A stretch of 64,000 bases of DNA from Nostoc sp. UHCC 0926 (GTDB lineage Bacteria > Cyanobacteriota > Cyanobacteriia > Cyanobacteriales > Nostocaceae), in NCBI RefSeq assembly GCF_028623165.1, contig NZ_CP117768.1:2666001-2730000 (forward strand), written 5' to 3'. Positions 41,808 to 50,591 of this stretch are shown here, in pieces (position 1 is the stretch's first letter; each line of letters starts with the position of its first letter). Below the pieces are notes generated by a model. It saw only the letters and a program-made list of their open reading frames with translations, was not told the DNA's origin and searched no databases. The position numbers and the translations under genes are program-made.

Positions 41808-43466
41808 TCACGAATTATGGAGTTTGAAGAAGATACCACCTTTGAGCGATCGCGTGTCAGTGCCATAACTACTAACTGTGAGCGATCGCAAATTGTTAAA
41901 AAATGGTTTACCTAAGACTTCCACTAACTTGAGAATCGGTACTTGACGCTCTAACAAATTCTGGCTCTTTGTCCAGTCAAGATATATATAGCCTTGGTTT
42001 GGTAAGGGAATCGCAGCGATACTATCTTTGAAATTGGGATTGTCAATTATGGAATTATCCTTGGTTGTGAGAATTTCATCCATCGTCTCTAAGTCAGAGG
42101 TGAAAATTTCGTAATTTCCTAAAGTTGTATGCAATCCCCGCACTTTTGTTTCAATGCTGAAAGATGTTCCCTCTTTAACATCACTTTTTTTTGTAGCCGT
42201 AGTTAACTCTGTCCAAGCAGAGATTTTTTGCTTGTCTATAGTCAGGAGATTAATACTGAGTCCATTTGATGAGGCGATCGCATCTAATCGAGCAACACCT
42301 TGTTCTACAGCCTCGGATTTTTCCACCACAAAAATCCAATGAGGGGTTGTTTGCTCTTCTGGTAACAATGCTATGGCATATTCTCCCTGTACCCAACTGA
42401 AAATATCCTCTGGGAAGTTTATCCCCCAGCGTTTTTGAACATCCGCCAAAGGTTTTGCTAACCGAGAAACCACATCTTCCTTAGAACCATATATAGTTGC
42501 TGTTGCTTGTCTCCAAAGTTTGGCTACATCACTGTCACCCAAATTACTTAAATTTGAGCCAGAAATTGCCAAACCTGTGGACGCTGGAATATACTGCAAT
42601 GCTCCCACAGGTTTAGATAGCGGTGGGGATGGAGGGACAATTTCTGATGAAGTCAGAAAGGTAGTTTCTGCTAGCAATCCTTTCGGGTTCAACGCCAGGG
42701 AAATAATTTGGCTGTTATAAAGTTGTTCTGGCAGTTCTAACCCTTGCCATTTTGCCACAATGGGAAGATTCAAGAAAGCTACAGCTAAACCCCCTTTGGG
42801 AAGTTGTTTTGTAGCTTTTTGGTATTCGGGGGAGCTAGTCAAATTCAGATCGGGCGCTTGGACGTTATTAATCGCGTCTCGCAACACTTTCGGATCGTTG
42901 GCAAACAACACAAAGTCTTCACCAACAACAGCACCAGCAAGCAAGTCCTGCTCTGGTTGAGAATTGTCAGAAATCAGCTTTACGCCTTTGTATTGTTCAA
43001 CAGCTAAGTTTGCTCCAGCTAGCGCCCGTTTGGAAAACAACAACTCGACAAACTCGCGGCTTTTCTCCGGTTGCTGGGTTGCGAGTGCTAACAGATACCC
43101 TGGTTGCTGTCCGTTTTCTAGATCGCGATCAATATCTAAGGTGGTGATAGCTAATGTAATTTCGTTCCCTAACCAGGGTTGAATGTCTTGTTTGTAATCT
43201 ATGCCACTCTTGGCGAATAAACTGGTTTTGAGTTTAGATAGTTCCTCTTCTTGCTGCAACGCCTGCAAACGGTCAGGATTCGCCAGTAATGAAACCATTA
43301 CAGGGGAAAGTTTCGACACGAATATGGCTGCACCAGGCTGGGAGGTAGAAGCAATCAGGTTAGCTGGACTTTTGGCGAAAAACCAGTAAAAGCCAGCGAT
43401 CGCAATCACTAGCAGTGCGATCGCACCTGCGACGATAAAACCAATAAATGAACGTTGCCTATTCAC
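41808..43466 (-). CDS. DUF3352 membrane-anchored protein
   Basis: A 552-residue protein with one N-terminal membrane anchor (about 8-31, FIGFIVAGAIALLVIAIAGF) and a large periplasmic or lumenal part. Family features include PGAAIFVSKLSPVMVSLLANPDRLQAL near the start, DYKQDIQPWLGNEITLAIT, LAVAFLNLPIVAKW, and VQGEYAIALLPEE. DUF3352 proteins are widespread in cyanobacteria and have no established role. It stands alone and is divergent from the rhodanese gene. Confidence 0.88.
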   Translation of the reverse strand: MNRQRSFIGFIVAGAIALLVIAIAGFYWFFAKSPANLIASTSQPGAAIFVSKLSPVMVSLLANPDRLQALQQEEELSKLKTSLFAKSGIDYKQDIQPWLGNEITLAITTLDIDRDLENGQQPGYLLALATQQPEKSREFVELLFSKRALAGANLAVEQYKGVKLISDNSQPEQDLLAGAVVGEDFVLFANDPKVLRDAINNVQAPDLNLTSSPEYQKATKQLPKGGLAVAFLNLPIVAKWQGLELPEQLYNSQIISLALNPKGLLAETTFLTSSEIVPPSPPLSKPVGALQYIPASTGLAISGSNLSNLGDSDVAKLWRQATATIYGSKEDVVSRLAKPLADVQKRWGINFPEDIFSWVQGEYAIALLPEEQTTPHWIFVVEKSEAVEQGVARLDAIASSNGLSINLLTIDKQKISAWTELTTATKKSDVKEGTSFSIETKVRGLHTTLGNYEIFTSDLETMDEILTTKDNSIIDNPNFKDSIAAIPLPNQGYIYLDWTKSQNLLERQVPILKLVEVLGKPFFNNLRSLTVSSYGTDTRSLKGGIFFKLHNS

Positions 43467-43623
43467 ATTAAACCTTTAATAAAGACGGTTTACAGCCATT
43501 TAAGCAGAAAGCTTACCAGGATATATCAGCCTTCTTGAGAATGGATACTCATGCAAAGGCAGAGATTTTCTGTAACCATAAATAGTATTAGGACTCTTTA
43601 TAGGGAATTCTTTTAGTCAACCC

Positions 43624-43956
43624 ATGAACCAGATTAGTGTAGAAGAACTGGCACAACGTCTTTCTTCTGGTGATGCAAATATTCAGCTAGTAGATGTACG
43701 AGAGCCACAAGAATTGGCGATCGCTAGCATTGAGGGCTTTGTCAACCTACCCCTGAGTCAATTTGCCGAATGGGGAGATCAAGTCCCAAACCTCTTCAAT
43801 CCCCAAGCTGAAACCCTTGTGTTATGCCACCACGGCATCCGCTCTGCCCAGATGTGCCAGTGGTTGATTGCTCAAGGTTTTACAAATGTGCAAAATATTT
43901 CGGGTGGTATTGATGCTTACTCCCTCTTAGTAGACCATTCAATTCCCCAGTATTAG
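43624..43956 (+). CDS. Single-domain rhodanese
   Basis: A 110-residue rhodanese (GlpE/PspE size). QLVDVREPQELAIASIEGFVNLPLSQF and VLCHHGIRSAQMCQWL identify it, with the catalytic Cys68 in the CHHGIRS loop. It can transfer sulfane sulfur from a donor to a thiol acceptor or cyanide. It is monocistronic, close to the sulfur-related genes only in the broad sense; no specific partner is seen. Confidence 0.92.
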   Translation: MNQISVEELAQRLSSGDANIQLVDVREPQELAIASIEGFVNLPLSQFAEWGDQVPNLFNPQAETLVLCHHGIRSAQMCQWLIAQGFTNVQNISGGIDAYSLLVDHSIPQY

Positions 43957-44393
43957 CTTGTGTTTAGGGTGCATTACTCAGATGGAACTTACTCTTCCAT
44001 CTGGCTTTTGCTATTGTGAAAACAGCATTAGATAAGTTTAGGGGCTTGCCACTTTCGGGAATTTGTACATATTTACGGAACTTTTCGACCCCAATCTTCG
44101 CGGCGATCGCCGCAAAAATACGTATCTAATAATACTTTTATCAGTGTAGAATTATGCAAATATAAGTTGAAAAAGGATGTTGTAAATTCAAACTCTCAGC
44201 TTTTGCTGCAAAAGCCCAAATTCTGTTTGGAGCGCACTTTTAAAGAGTGCTGTATGTAAACCTTAAAATTAATTATCACAAGATAATTGTATAATTTATT
44301 ATCTTAATTAATTATTAATATTCTTTGTTTTCGATCAAATCAACGAATTTTTCCAGAGTTTGATTAAAATTTGCCTCTAGCAAAACATACCCT
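43957..44393. promoter_or_regulatory. Upstream region of hrcA
   Basis: Contains GCACT-TTTAAAG-AGTGC (44234-44250), an inverted repeat reminiscent of heat-shock operators, but it is not the consensus CIRCE element (TTAGCACTC-nine-GAGTGCTAA). The region 44265-44330 is strongly AT-rich. No gene is present. Autoregulation of hrcA through this palindrome is possible but unproven. Confidence 0.35.
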
Positions 44394-45533
44394 ATGGAAG
44401 TCCAGTTAACAAATCGACAACAGCATATACTTTGGGCAACGGTACGTCACTACATTGCTACAGCAGAGCCTGTTGGTTCAAAGGCTTTGGTCGAAGAGTA
44501 CGACCTGGGTGTAAGTTCAGCCACAATTCGCAATGTGATGGGCGTTTTAGAAAAGTCTGGATTACTCTACCAACCACACGCCTCTGCCGGACGAATACCT
44601 TCAGACTCAGGCTATCGCATTTATGTTGACCAGCTAATTACACCTTCTCTGCGAGACGCTCCGCGAACGGCAAGCTCAGGGCATCGCGCTACGCGAATGG
44701 AAACTTTAGGACGAGAAGTAGAGGTGGCACTACAAAAGCGCCTCCAGTGGGAAGATTGGAGTTTAGAAACCCTACTGCAAGGAGCCGCACAAATTTTAGC
44801 AACCTTAAGTGGTTGCATTAGCTTGATTACGATGCCGCAAACAACTACAGCGCTATTGCGACATCTGCAATTAGTGCAAATTGAAGCAGGACGGATCATG
44901 TTAATTGTAGTGACCGATGGTTATGAGACACATTCCAAGTTAATGGATTTGTCGCCAATACCAGAGGAAACACAACGGGATTCAGAGGTAATTGATCGCG
45001 AGTTGCAGATTGTTTCTAATTTTTTGAATAGCCACTTGCGGGGGCGAAGTCTGTTGGAATTAGCCAACCTCAACTGGAGCGAACTAGATCAGGAGTTCCA
45101 ACGCTACGGGGAATTCTTGAAAAATTCAGTTGCAGAATTGACTCGTCGCACTCTTGCGCCAACTGCAACACAAATTATGGTTCGGGGTGTGTCAGAAGTT
45201 TTGCGCCAGCCGGAATTTTCCCAGTTACAGCAGGTACAAACGATTATCCACCTGCTGGAAGAAGAACAAGACCAACTATGGCGATTAATATTTGAGGAAC
45301 CAGAGCCTGAGGATGGTGGTAAACCAAAGGTAACAGTTCGCATTGGCGCAGAAAATCCTCTAGAACCGATACGCACCTGCACCTTGATTTCTTCCAACTA
45401 TCGCCGAGGTTCGGTACCAGTAGGAAGTGTGGGGGTTTTGGGACCAACGCGTCTAGATTATGAAAGTGCGATCGCAGTCGTGGCATCTGCTGCTGATTAC
45501 CTCTCAGAAGCTTTCAGTTATTTCAATCCCTAA
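44394..45533 (+). CDS. hrcA: Heat-shock repressor HrcA
   Basis: Represses groESL-type genes by binding CIRCE operators. The winged helix is seen in [71 protein letters not shown]. The middle dimerisation part contains [12 protein letters not shown] and [20 protein letters not shown]. The C-terminus ends in [18 protein letters not shown], a universal HrcA signature. About 18 residues ([18 protein letters not shown], near 85-102) interrupt the usual linker after ITPS and come from a dispersed repeat inserted in frame. Confidence 0.95.
   Translation: MEVQLTNRQQHILWATVRHYIATAEPVGSKALVEEYDLGVSSATIRNVMGVLEKSGLLYQPHASAGRIPSDSGYRIYVDQLITPSLRDAPRTASSGHRATRMETLGREVEVALQKRLQWEDWSLETLLQGAAQILATLSGCISLITMPQTTTALLRHLQLVQIEAGRIMLIVVTDGYETHSKLMDLSPIPEETQRDSEVIDRELQIVSNFLNSHLRGRSLLELANLNWSELDQEFQRYGEFLKNSVAELTRRTLAPTATQIMVRGVSEVLRQPEFSQLQQVQTIIHLLEEEQDQLWRLIFEEPEPEDGGKPKVTVRIGAENPLEPIRTCTLISSNYRRGSVPVGSVGVLGPTRLDYESAIAVVASAADYLSEAFSYFNP
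44648..44700. repeat. Dispersed repeat inserted in frame in hrcA
   Basis: The 21 bases at 44667-44687 (ACGGCAAGCTCAGGGCATCG...) match the inverse of 725-745 with one mismatch. Flanking GCGAGACGCTCCGCGA and CGCGCTACGCGAATGG have the palindromic GC-rich style of the other dispersed repeats. The insert keeps hrcA in frame. Confidence 0.7.
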
Positions 45534-45639
45534 TAGTAGACAACCTGCTACAGGTTTAGACAAAAGAACAATACCATAGTAGGTAGATAAGCCGAATTTA
45601 TGGTGGCAAAATCAATAATTAATACTTTTTAACTCTTTC

Positions 45640-46311
45640 ATGGTTAGAAAAATTGCCTTTGGCGTGCTGTGGCTGGGATTCACTACCTATGCTTTTTTCC
45701 TCGCTCCTCCTGAACAACCTGGTACATTCGAGTTAATTAAAAACATTTCTAGTGGTCAGTGGCAAGGCGTTAATCCGTTAGTAATAGCACTATTCAACCT
45801 CATGGGCATCTGGCCTCTCATTTACAGTGCAGTAGTGTTTATTGACGGTAGAGGGCAAAAAATACCTGCTTGGCTATTTGCTACTGCCTCTTTCGCAGTC
45901 GGGATATTTGCCTTGTTACCCTACTTAGCCCTTAGGGAACCAAATAACAAGTTTGTCGGTAAAAAGAATGCCTTGCTTAAGCTGCTAGATTCTCGTGTTA
46001 CTGGGGTTGTTTTGACAGTAGCCACGGTTATTCTAGTTGCCTATGGTTTAAGAGGAGGAGATTGGGGCAATTTTGTGCAACAGTGGCAAACAAACCGCTT
46101 CATCAATGTGATGAGTTTAGATTTCTGCCTACTTTGCCTATTATTTCCTGCATTACTAGGGGATGATATGGCGCGTCGCAGTTGGAATCCGCAGTTTTTC
46201 TGGTTAATAACGTTGATACCGCTATTCGGCCCATTGATTTATTTATCTGTGCGTCCACCTTTACAAGAAGTGGGTGTAGAGTCAATATCCAAGCAGCCAG
46301 CAGCGAATTGA
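45640..46311 (+). CDS. DUF2834-type membrane protein
   Basis: A 223-residue protein with about six hydrophobic segments: VLWLGFTTYAFFLAPPEQPGT, NPLVIALFNLMGIWPLIYSAVVF, WLFATASFAVGIFALLPYLALR, TGVVLTVATVILVAYGL, LDFCLLCLLFPALLGDDMARR and FFWLITLIPLFGPLIYLSVRPP. The LREP..FVGKKN and DDMARR segments are shared by cyanobacterial and plastid members. Function unknown. It lies between hrcA and psbA with its own terminator. Confidence 0.82.
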   Translation: MVRKIAFGVLWLGFTTYAFFLAPPEQPGTFELIKNISSGQWQGVNPLVIALFNLMGIWPLIYSAVVFIDGRGQKIPAWLFATASFAVGIFALLPYLALREPNNKFVGKKNALLKLLDSRVTGVVLTVATVILVAYGLRGGDWGNFVQQWQTNRFINVMSLDFCLLCLLFPALLGDDMARRSWNPQFFWLITLIPLFGPLIYLSVRPPLQEVGVESISKQPAAN

Positions 46312-46352
46312 AGAATAAAGTGCGTTTTTTGCAATCCAAAATGATATTACCC

Positions 46353-46386
46353 AAAATCCCCTTTTTCAGTAGATCGGGGATTTTCT
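46353..46386 (+). terminator. Rho-independent terminator upstream of psbA
   Basis: AAAATCCCC (46353-46361) pairs with GGGGATTTT (46376-46384), and the stem runs into T residues. It separates the DUF2834 gene transcript from psbA. Confidence 0.75.
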
Positions 46387-46432
46387 GTTGCGGGTGCGTA
46401 AATCCTAAGAGGAAATTTTTTTCTGAAAGTAC

Positions 46433-46461
46433 TTTACAAAACGCAATAAATCATTTAAGAT
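46433..46461 (+). promoter_or_regulatory. psbA promoter
   Basis: TTTACA (46433-46438) and TAAGAT (46456-46461) are separated by 17 bases, a good match to the housekeeping sigma-70 consensus TTGACA-17-TATAAT. The psbA start codon is 58 bases further, leaving a leader of about 50 bases. Confidence 0.7.
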
Positions 46462-46519
46462 GTGTAACAGGTAGTCAAACCTACCTAATTCATTCGCAAA
46501 TAATCGCATTTATAAAACA

Positions 46520-47602
46520 ATGACAACAACCATTCAACGTCGCGAAAGCGCCAACGTATGGGATCGATTCTGTGAGTGGATCACCAGCACCAACAACCGG
46601 ATCTACATCGGTTGGTTCGGCGTTGTCATGATCCCCACCCTGCTAGCCGCCACCGCTTGCTTCGTAATCGCCTTCATCGCCGCACCTCCAGTAGACATCG
46701 ATGGTATCCGTGAACCCGTGGCAGGTTCTTTAATCTACGGAAACAACATCATCTCTGGTGCAGTAGTACCTTCCTCCAACGCTATCGGCTTGCACTTCTA
46801 CCCAATTTGGGAAGCAGCATCCTTAGATGAGTGGTTGTACAACGGCGGCCCTTACCAATTGGTAATCTTCCACTTCCTGATTGGCATATTCTGCTACATG
46901 GGACGTGAATGGGAACTATCCTACCGTTTAGGAATGCGTCCTTGGATTGCTATAGCATATTCTGCTCCAGTAGCAGCAGCAAGTGCAGTATTCTTGGTAT
47001 ACCCAATCGGACAAGGTTCCTTCTCTGATGGTATGCCCTTGGGTATAAGCGGAACATTCAACTTCATGATCGTCTTCCAAGCAGAACACAACATCTTGAT
47101 GCACCCCTTCCACCAACTAGGTGTAGCAGGTGTATTCGGTGGAAGTTTGTTCTCTGCAATGCACGGTTCTCTAGTAACTTCTTCCTTAGTTCGTGAAACC
47201 ACCGAAACCGAATCTCTTAACTACGGTTACAAGTTCGGTCAAGAAGAAGAAACCTACAACATCGTTGCAGCCCACGGCTACTTCGGTCGTCTAATCTTCC
47301 AATACGCTTCCTTCAACAACAGCCGTTCACTGCACTTCTTCCTAGCAGCATGGCCTGTAATCGGCATCTGGTTCACCGCCTTGGGTGTGAGCACAATGGC
47401 GTTCAACTTGAACGGTTTCAACTTTAACCAATCAATCATTGATTCTGAAGGTCGAGTGATTGCGACTTGGGCAGATGTAATCAACCGCGCTAACCTGGGT
47501 ATGGAAGTAATGCACGAGCGCAATGCTCACAACTTCCCCTTAGATTTGGCAGCAGGTGACTTTGCTCCTGTAGCTCTTACCGCTCCTGCTATCAACGGTT
47601 AA
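46520..47602 (+). CDS. psbA: Photosystem II D1 protein, high-light (E130) type
   Basis: Reaction-centre subunit that binds P680, pheophytin, QB and the Mn cluster. The 360 residues match standard D1. Ligands visible: Asp170, Glu189, His190, His198, His215, His252, Ser264, His272, His332, Glu333, His337, Asp342 and Ala344, followed by a 16-residue C-terminal extension removed by CtpA. Position 130 is Glu, the high-light form. No Shine-Dalgarno sequence precedes ATG 46520. Codon use is strongly biased (many AAC, TTC, ATC), as expected for a highly expressed gene. A strong promoter and terminator frame it as a single-gene unit. Confidence 0.98.
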   Translation: MTTTIQRRESANVWDRFCEWITSTNNRIYIGWFGVVMIPTLLAATACFVIAFIAAPPVDIDGIREPVAGSLIYGNNIISGAVVPSSNAIGLHFYPIWEAASLDEWLYNGGPYQLVIFHFLIGIFCYMGREWELSYRLGMRPWIAIAYSAPVAAASAVFLVYPIGQGSFSDGMPLGISGTFNFMIVFQAEHNILMHPFHQLGVAGVFGGSLFSAMHGSLVTSSLVRETTETESLNYGYKFGQEEETYNIVAAHGYFGRLIFQYASFNNSRSLHFFLAAWPVIGIWFTALGVSTMAFNLNGFNFNQSIIDSEGRVIATWADVINRANLGMEVMHERNAHNFPLDLAAGDFAPVALTAPAING

Positions 47603-47623
47603 ATAGTAAAGTTTAGCTAAATC

Positions 47624-47659
47624 AAAAAGCGCTCTCCCAATTTGGGAGGGCGTTTTTTA
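47624..47659 (+). terminator. Rho-independent terminator of psbA
   Basis: AAAAAGCGCTCTCCCAA and TTTGGGAGGGCGTTTTTT form a strong stem-loop followed by six T residues, 22 bases after the psbA stop codon. Confidence 0.9.
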
Positions 47660-47698
47660 GTATCAACGATAATAGCCCTTAATTCTGGCAGCGTATTC

Positions 47699-48382
47699 TT
47701 AGTTGAGCGTGCGGTAGTGTAAAAACAACTCACTTCCAACTTGACGAGTTTCAACAAGTTGCAGATGAGGAGCAGCATTGGGAAGAAAACCCTCTCCCTC
47801 TACTGGGGTAGGGGCGTCCTTTCCTCCATAAATGACGGGCCAAATTGTCAACCACCAATCGTCAATTCGCCCAGCCTTTACTAGAGAAGCTGTTAAAGAG
47901 CCACCTCCCAAAGCAACGACCTTGTGAATACCCCGCTTTGCCATCAAGCTGTAGGCTCGATCCCAGTCCAGGTCTGTATCTCCCAAATCAATTAATTCAG
48001 CCAGTTTTTGCAAGGTTGTTGTATCAGAACTGCGCTCCAAACCAGTCCGTGTCGTAAATATCCATCGCTCAATGTCCTCGCTTAAAAAAGCGAAGTCCAG
48101 CGATATGTCAAGGGAACCTGAGACAACGCAGATAATGGGCTGAGGAGACTGACCCCGAACCTCACGTGCTGTCAACAATTCGGGATTGCGAATTGTAAAA
48201 GTTACCTCTTCTTCAGCCCGAATCGTCCCTGCTCCTACCAGAATAAGATCAGCAAGGGAAACTTGATACTCTACGTGTGCTTGATCAGCGGCATCGGAAT
48301 CACGGGGTGCTTTAGGATCTACGGCGCTAATCTTTCCATCGACGGTCATGGCAAGAACTACAGTTGTTTGGATAGCTGACAT
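47699..48382 (-). CDS. RibD C-terminal-domain reductase
   Basis: A 227-residue protein with the RibD-C/dihydrofolate-reductase fold: VVLAMTVDGKISAVDP, ADLILVGAGTIRAEEEVTFTIRNPEL, a nucleotide-binding GIHKVVALGGGSLTASLVKAGRIDDWWLTIWPVIYGG. It lacks the deaminase domain of RibD, so it could be a stand-alone pyrimidine reductase for riboflavin or another NADPH-dependent reductase. It converges with psbA. Confidence 0.88.
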   Translation of the reverse strand: MSAIQTTVVLAMTVDGKISAVDPKAPRDSDAADQAHVEYQVSLADLILVGAGTIRAEEEVTFTIRNPELLTAREVRGQSPQPIICVVSGSLDISLDFAFLSEDIERWIFTTRTGLERSSDTTTLQKLAELIDLGDTDLDWDRAYSLMAKRGIHKVVALGGGSLTASLVKAGRIDDWWLTIWPVIYGGKDAPTPVEGEGFLPNAAPHLQLVETRQVGSELFLHYRTLN

Positions 48383-48581
48383 GATTACGTTCTGACAGTT
48401 CTTTATAATTTTACCTTTTTGAATTCTTTGCCATGAATAGTTGTTGCATTGTGCTTTAAATCACTTTTCAAGCTATGGCTCAAGGTGGTAAAAGAATTCT
48501 CGTTGGATGATTAGCAAAAGTCAATCTCTTTACACCTAAGAGACTGTCATACTCAAACGCATATCTGCAATTGTAGTTGTC

Positions 48582-48677
48582 TTACAGCAGAATTCAAGTA
48601 TTTGAACCACATCTGTCGTAGGGGCGCAAGGCCTTGCGCCCCTACCGCGTGGTCTATTTACCTGAAAATAGCTGTAA
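48582..48677 (+). mobile_element. 96-bp palindromic element, copy 3
   Basis: Ends are TTACAGC (48582-48588) and GCTGTAA (48671-48677); the exact 28-base palindrome is at 48618-48645. It is nearly identical to copy 4, which begins 35 bases further, and to copy 1 at 341. Confidence 0.8.
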
Positions 48678-48712
48678 TTTTAATTTTGGGGTTTGCATCC
48701 AATACGCTTGGG

Positions 48713-48808
48713 TTACAGCAGAATTCAAGTATTTGAACCACATCTGTCGTAGAGGCGCAAGGCCTTGCGCCCCTACCGCGTGGTCTATTTATCTGAAAAT
48801 AGCTGTAA
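48713..48808 (+). mobile_element. 96-bp palindromic element, copy 4
   Basis: Ends are TTACAGC (48713-48719) and GCTGTAA (48802-48808). The palindrome at 48749-48776 has one mismatch (GTAGAGGCGC). It is a direct repeat of copy 3; a bracket AATACGCTTGGGTTA before it recurs in inverse form near 48985-49000. Confidence 0.8.
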
Positions 48809-49412
48809 GAGCAGGATTTACTCAAAAATTAAGAAAAACGAACCACAAAGGGCGCATAGACACGTACTCCTACGGAGAAGCAAGCTAGGCGAAGCGTCTC
48901 GCAGAGAAGTGGTTTCCCGCAGGATAGGACACAAAGGAATAAGAGTTTCAGAGAGTTTTTCCGTAAGTCCTGAAAGCTTTTTGGCGCTAACCCAAGCGTA
49001 TTCGGTTTGCATCTCTAGTTAAGGCTGGAACTCCCCGTTCAACTTGGGTGGAGAATGAAATTTACCAATGCAACCATCCCTTTGCTTCTCAATTGGCTCA
49101 AGAACTGGCAACGAAAATGCTTATAACCAAGGGGTGACACTCTACTAAGCTGCAATGCTTGTTGAATAGAGCAGATTGAACAGTGGGCTTCTATAGTTGG
49201 ATGTGAGGCAATACTTTTCAGGTTTTGGGGAAAAAGGGAATGGGATTGCGGTTTGAATTCACCTTTCCCCCTTGCCCTCTGGCAGCACCCACTACTAAAA
49301 GAGATATTTTCCACAGATGGAGGCGAGCAGGTGATGGACTTGTGGAGCGATCGCCATTACTCATGCACTATAACTGGCAGACGAAGCTCGATTATTGTTT
49401 CGCTTTTTGTAA

Positions 49413-50294
49413 TTACTTAATCTCCTTTCTCAATAATTCTGGAATCTGAGAAGGACGTTCAGCTACTGGAACTTGCGCTTCTTTTAAAGCAGCTAATTTA
49501 CTTTGGGCTGTGCCAAAATTAGGATCGCGTCCGATAACCGTTGCTAAAGTCCCAGTTTGACGCCAACTCTTTCCTGGTGGCGCTTGTCTACCTGCAATGT
49601 AGGCAATTACTGGTTTATCAATTGCCTCAGCAATGTACCGGGCTGCTGCTTCTTCACTACCACCACCAGGTTGACCGACTAAAACGATCGCCTGTGTAGT
49701 TTCATCCTCATCGAGAATTTGCAGCCATTGGAGAAAGGAAGAACCGACGATCGCATCACTACCAATACTGACACTAATCGACTGCCCCAAACCTGCTTTT
49801 GTTAATTCGTAAGCAACTTCGTAGGTGAGGGTGCTGCTACGACTAACGATCCCCACTGGGCCAGGAGTATAAAACTCACTAGGTTGAGTACCCAAAAGAA
49901 TTTTTCCCGGCACAATGATCCCAGGACTGTTGGGCCCAATTACCAAAGTTTCACATGCCTCGGCTTTGCGGAGTAATTGCACCATATCCAAAGGCGGCAC
50001 GCCAGCAGTAATAATAATGATCTGGCCAATATGAGATGCGATCGCCTCTAATGCCGCATCTAGCACGTCGTAAGGATCTACACAGATAATTGTCGTGTCA
50101 ATTGCTCCAAATTGTTCTATTACCTCCTCTACTAAGTCAAATACTGGCAGTCCATGCAGTTCCTGTCCGCCACATCCAGGATTGACACCGGCTACTAAAT
50201 TCGTGCCATAAGCTTGCATTTGAGCAACATGAGTGCCTGATATAAATTCACAAAAGCCTTGAATTAACACTTTGCTATCTGGCGTTAGGTTCAT
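49413..50294 (-). CDS. SucD-like succinyl-CoA synthetase alpha subunit lacking catalytic His
   Basis: A 293-residue protein aligned throughout with succinate-CoA ligase alpha: KVLIQGFCEFISGTHVAQM, AGVNPGCGGQELHGLPVF, IGPNSPGIIVPG, GPVGIVSRSSTLTYEVAYELTKAGLGQS, SIGSDAIVGSSFLQWLQ, IAGRQAPPGK. In the canonical enzyme the phosphohistidine loop reads GHAGA; here it is RQTGT, so His is replaced by Gln246. The supporting Glu of GEIGG is Gln208 (GQPGG). CoA binding may remain, but phosphoryl transfer by the usual mechanism should not work. It is read after the sucC-like gene with a 297-base gap. Confidence 0.85.
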   Translation of the reverse strand: MNLTPDSKVLIQGFCEFISGTHVAQMQAYGTNLVAGVNPGCGGQELHGLPVFDLVEEVIEQFGAIDTTIICVDPYDVLDAALEAIASHIGQIIIITAGVPPLDMVQLLRKAEACETLVIGPNSPGIIVPGKILLGTQPSEFYTPGPVGIVSRSSTLTYEVAYELTKAGLGQSISVSIGSDAIVGSSFLQWLQILDEDETTQAIVLVGQPGGGSEEAAARYIAEAIDKPVIAYIAGRQAPPGKSWRQTGTLATVIGRDPNFGTAQSKLAALKEAQVPVAERPSQIPELLRKEIK

Positions 50295-50591
50295 AAAAAA
50301 TTACTCTAAGTTTGGCAACCCAGTGCCTTGAATTACTGGGCATAAAAACGACACATTTACAGTGTCGTATTGATTCAATTTTTACTGAAATTACAAAAAC
50401 TAGTTTTGAGGCTGAGTGTTCCAAAAATCGGAAAACCCGCCTCTAGCTAGGAATATTCAGTTTGAATGTACTATATAATTTAGTCCCAGGAAGCAAAGCT
50501 GTACTTGTTTTCAGCATCAAATTCCAAAATTTATGCCCTACGGTAAAAATTAATAATTTCTGATTTTTGAATTGTCACAAAATGACACTCA
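50295..50591. other. Spacer between sucC-like and sucD-like genes
   Basis: A 297-base spacer. ACGACACATTTACAGTGTCGT (50347-50367) is a seven-pair hairpin. The remainder is AT-rich without a gene. A gap of this size is longer than usual for a sucCD operon and leaves room for a separate promoter. Confidence 0.4.

Larger units (their letters stand above)
48383..49412. other. 1-kb repeat-rich intergenic region
   Basis: Contains two 96-base palindromic elements (listed), a dispersed repeat cluster at 48860-48930, and unassigned DNA. On the plus strand about 49021-49135 reads KAGTPRSTWVENEIYQCNHPFASQ... to a stop after ITKG, which looks like a protein fragment but has no start and no family that I recognise. 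Confidence 0.5.

Noticed and set aside
44234-44250. CIRCE operator upstream of hrcA
   Set aside because: The inverted repeat GCACT...AGTGC is shorter and spaced differently from the CIRCE consensus.
46921-47523. Minus-strand frames antisense to psbA
   Set aside because: Caused by the strong codon bias of psbA; no independent coding evidence.
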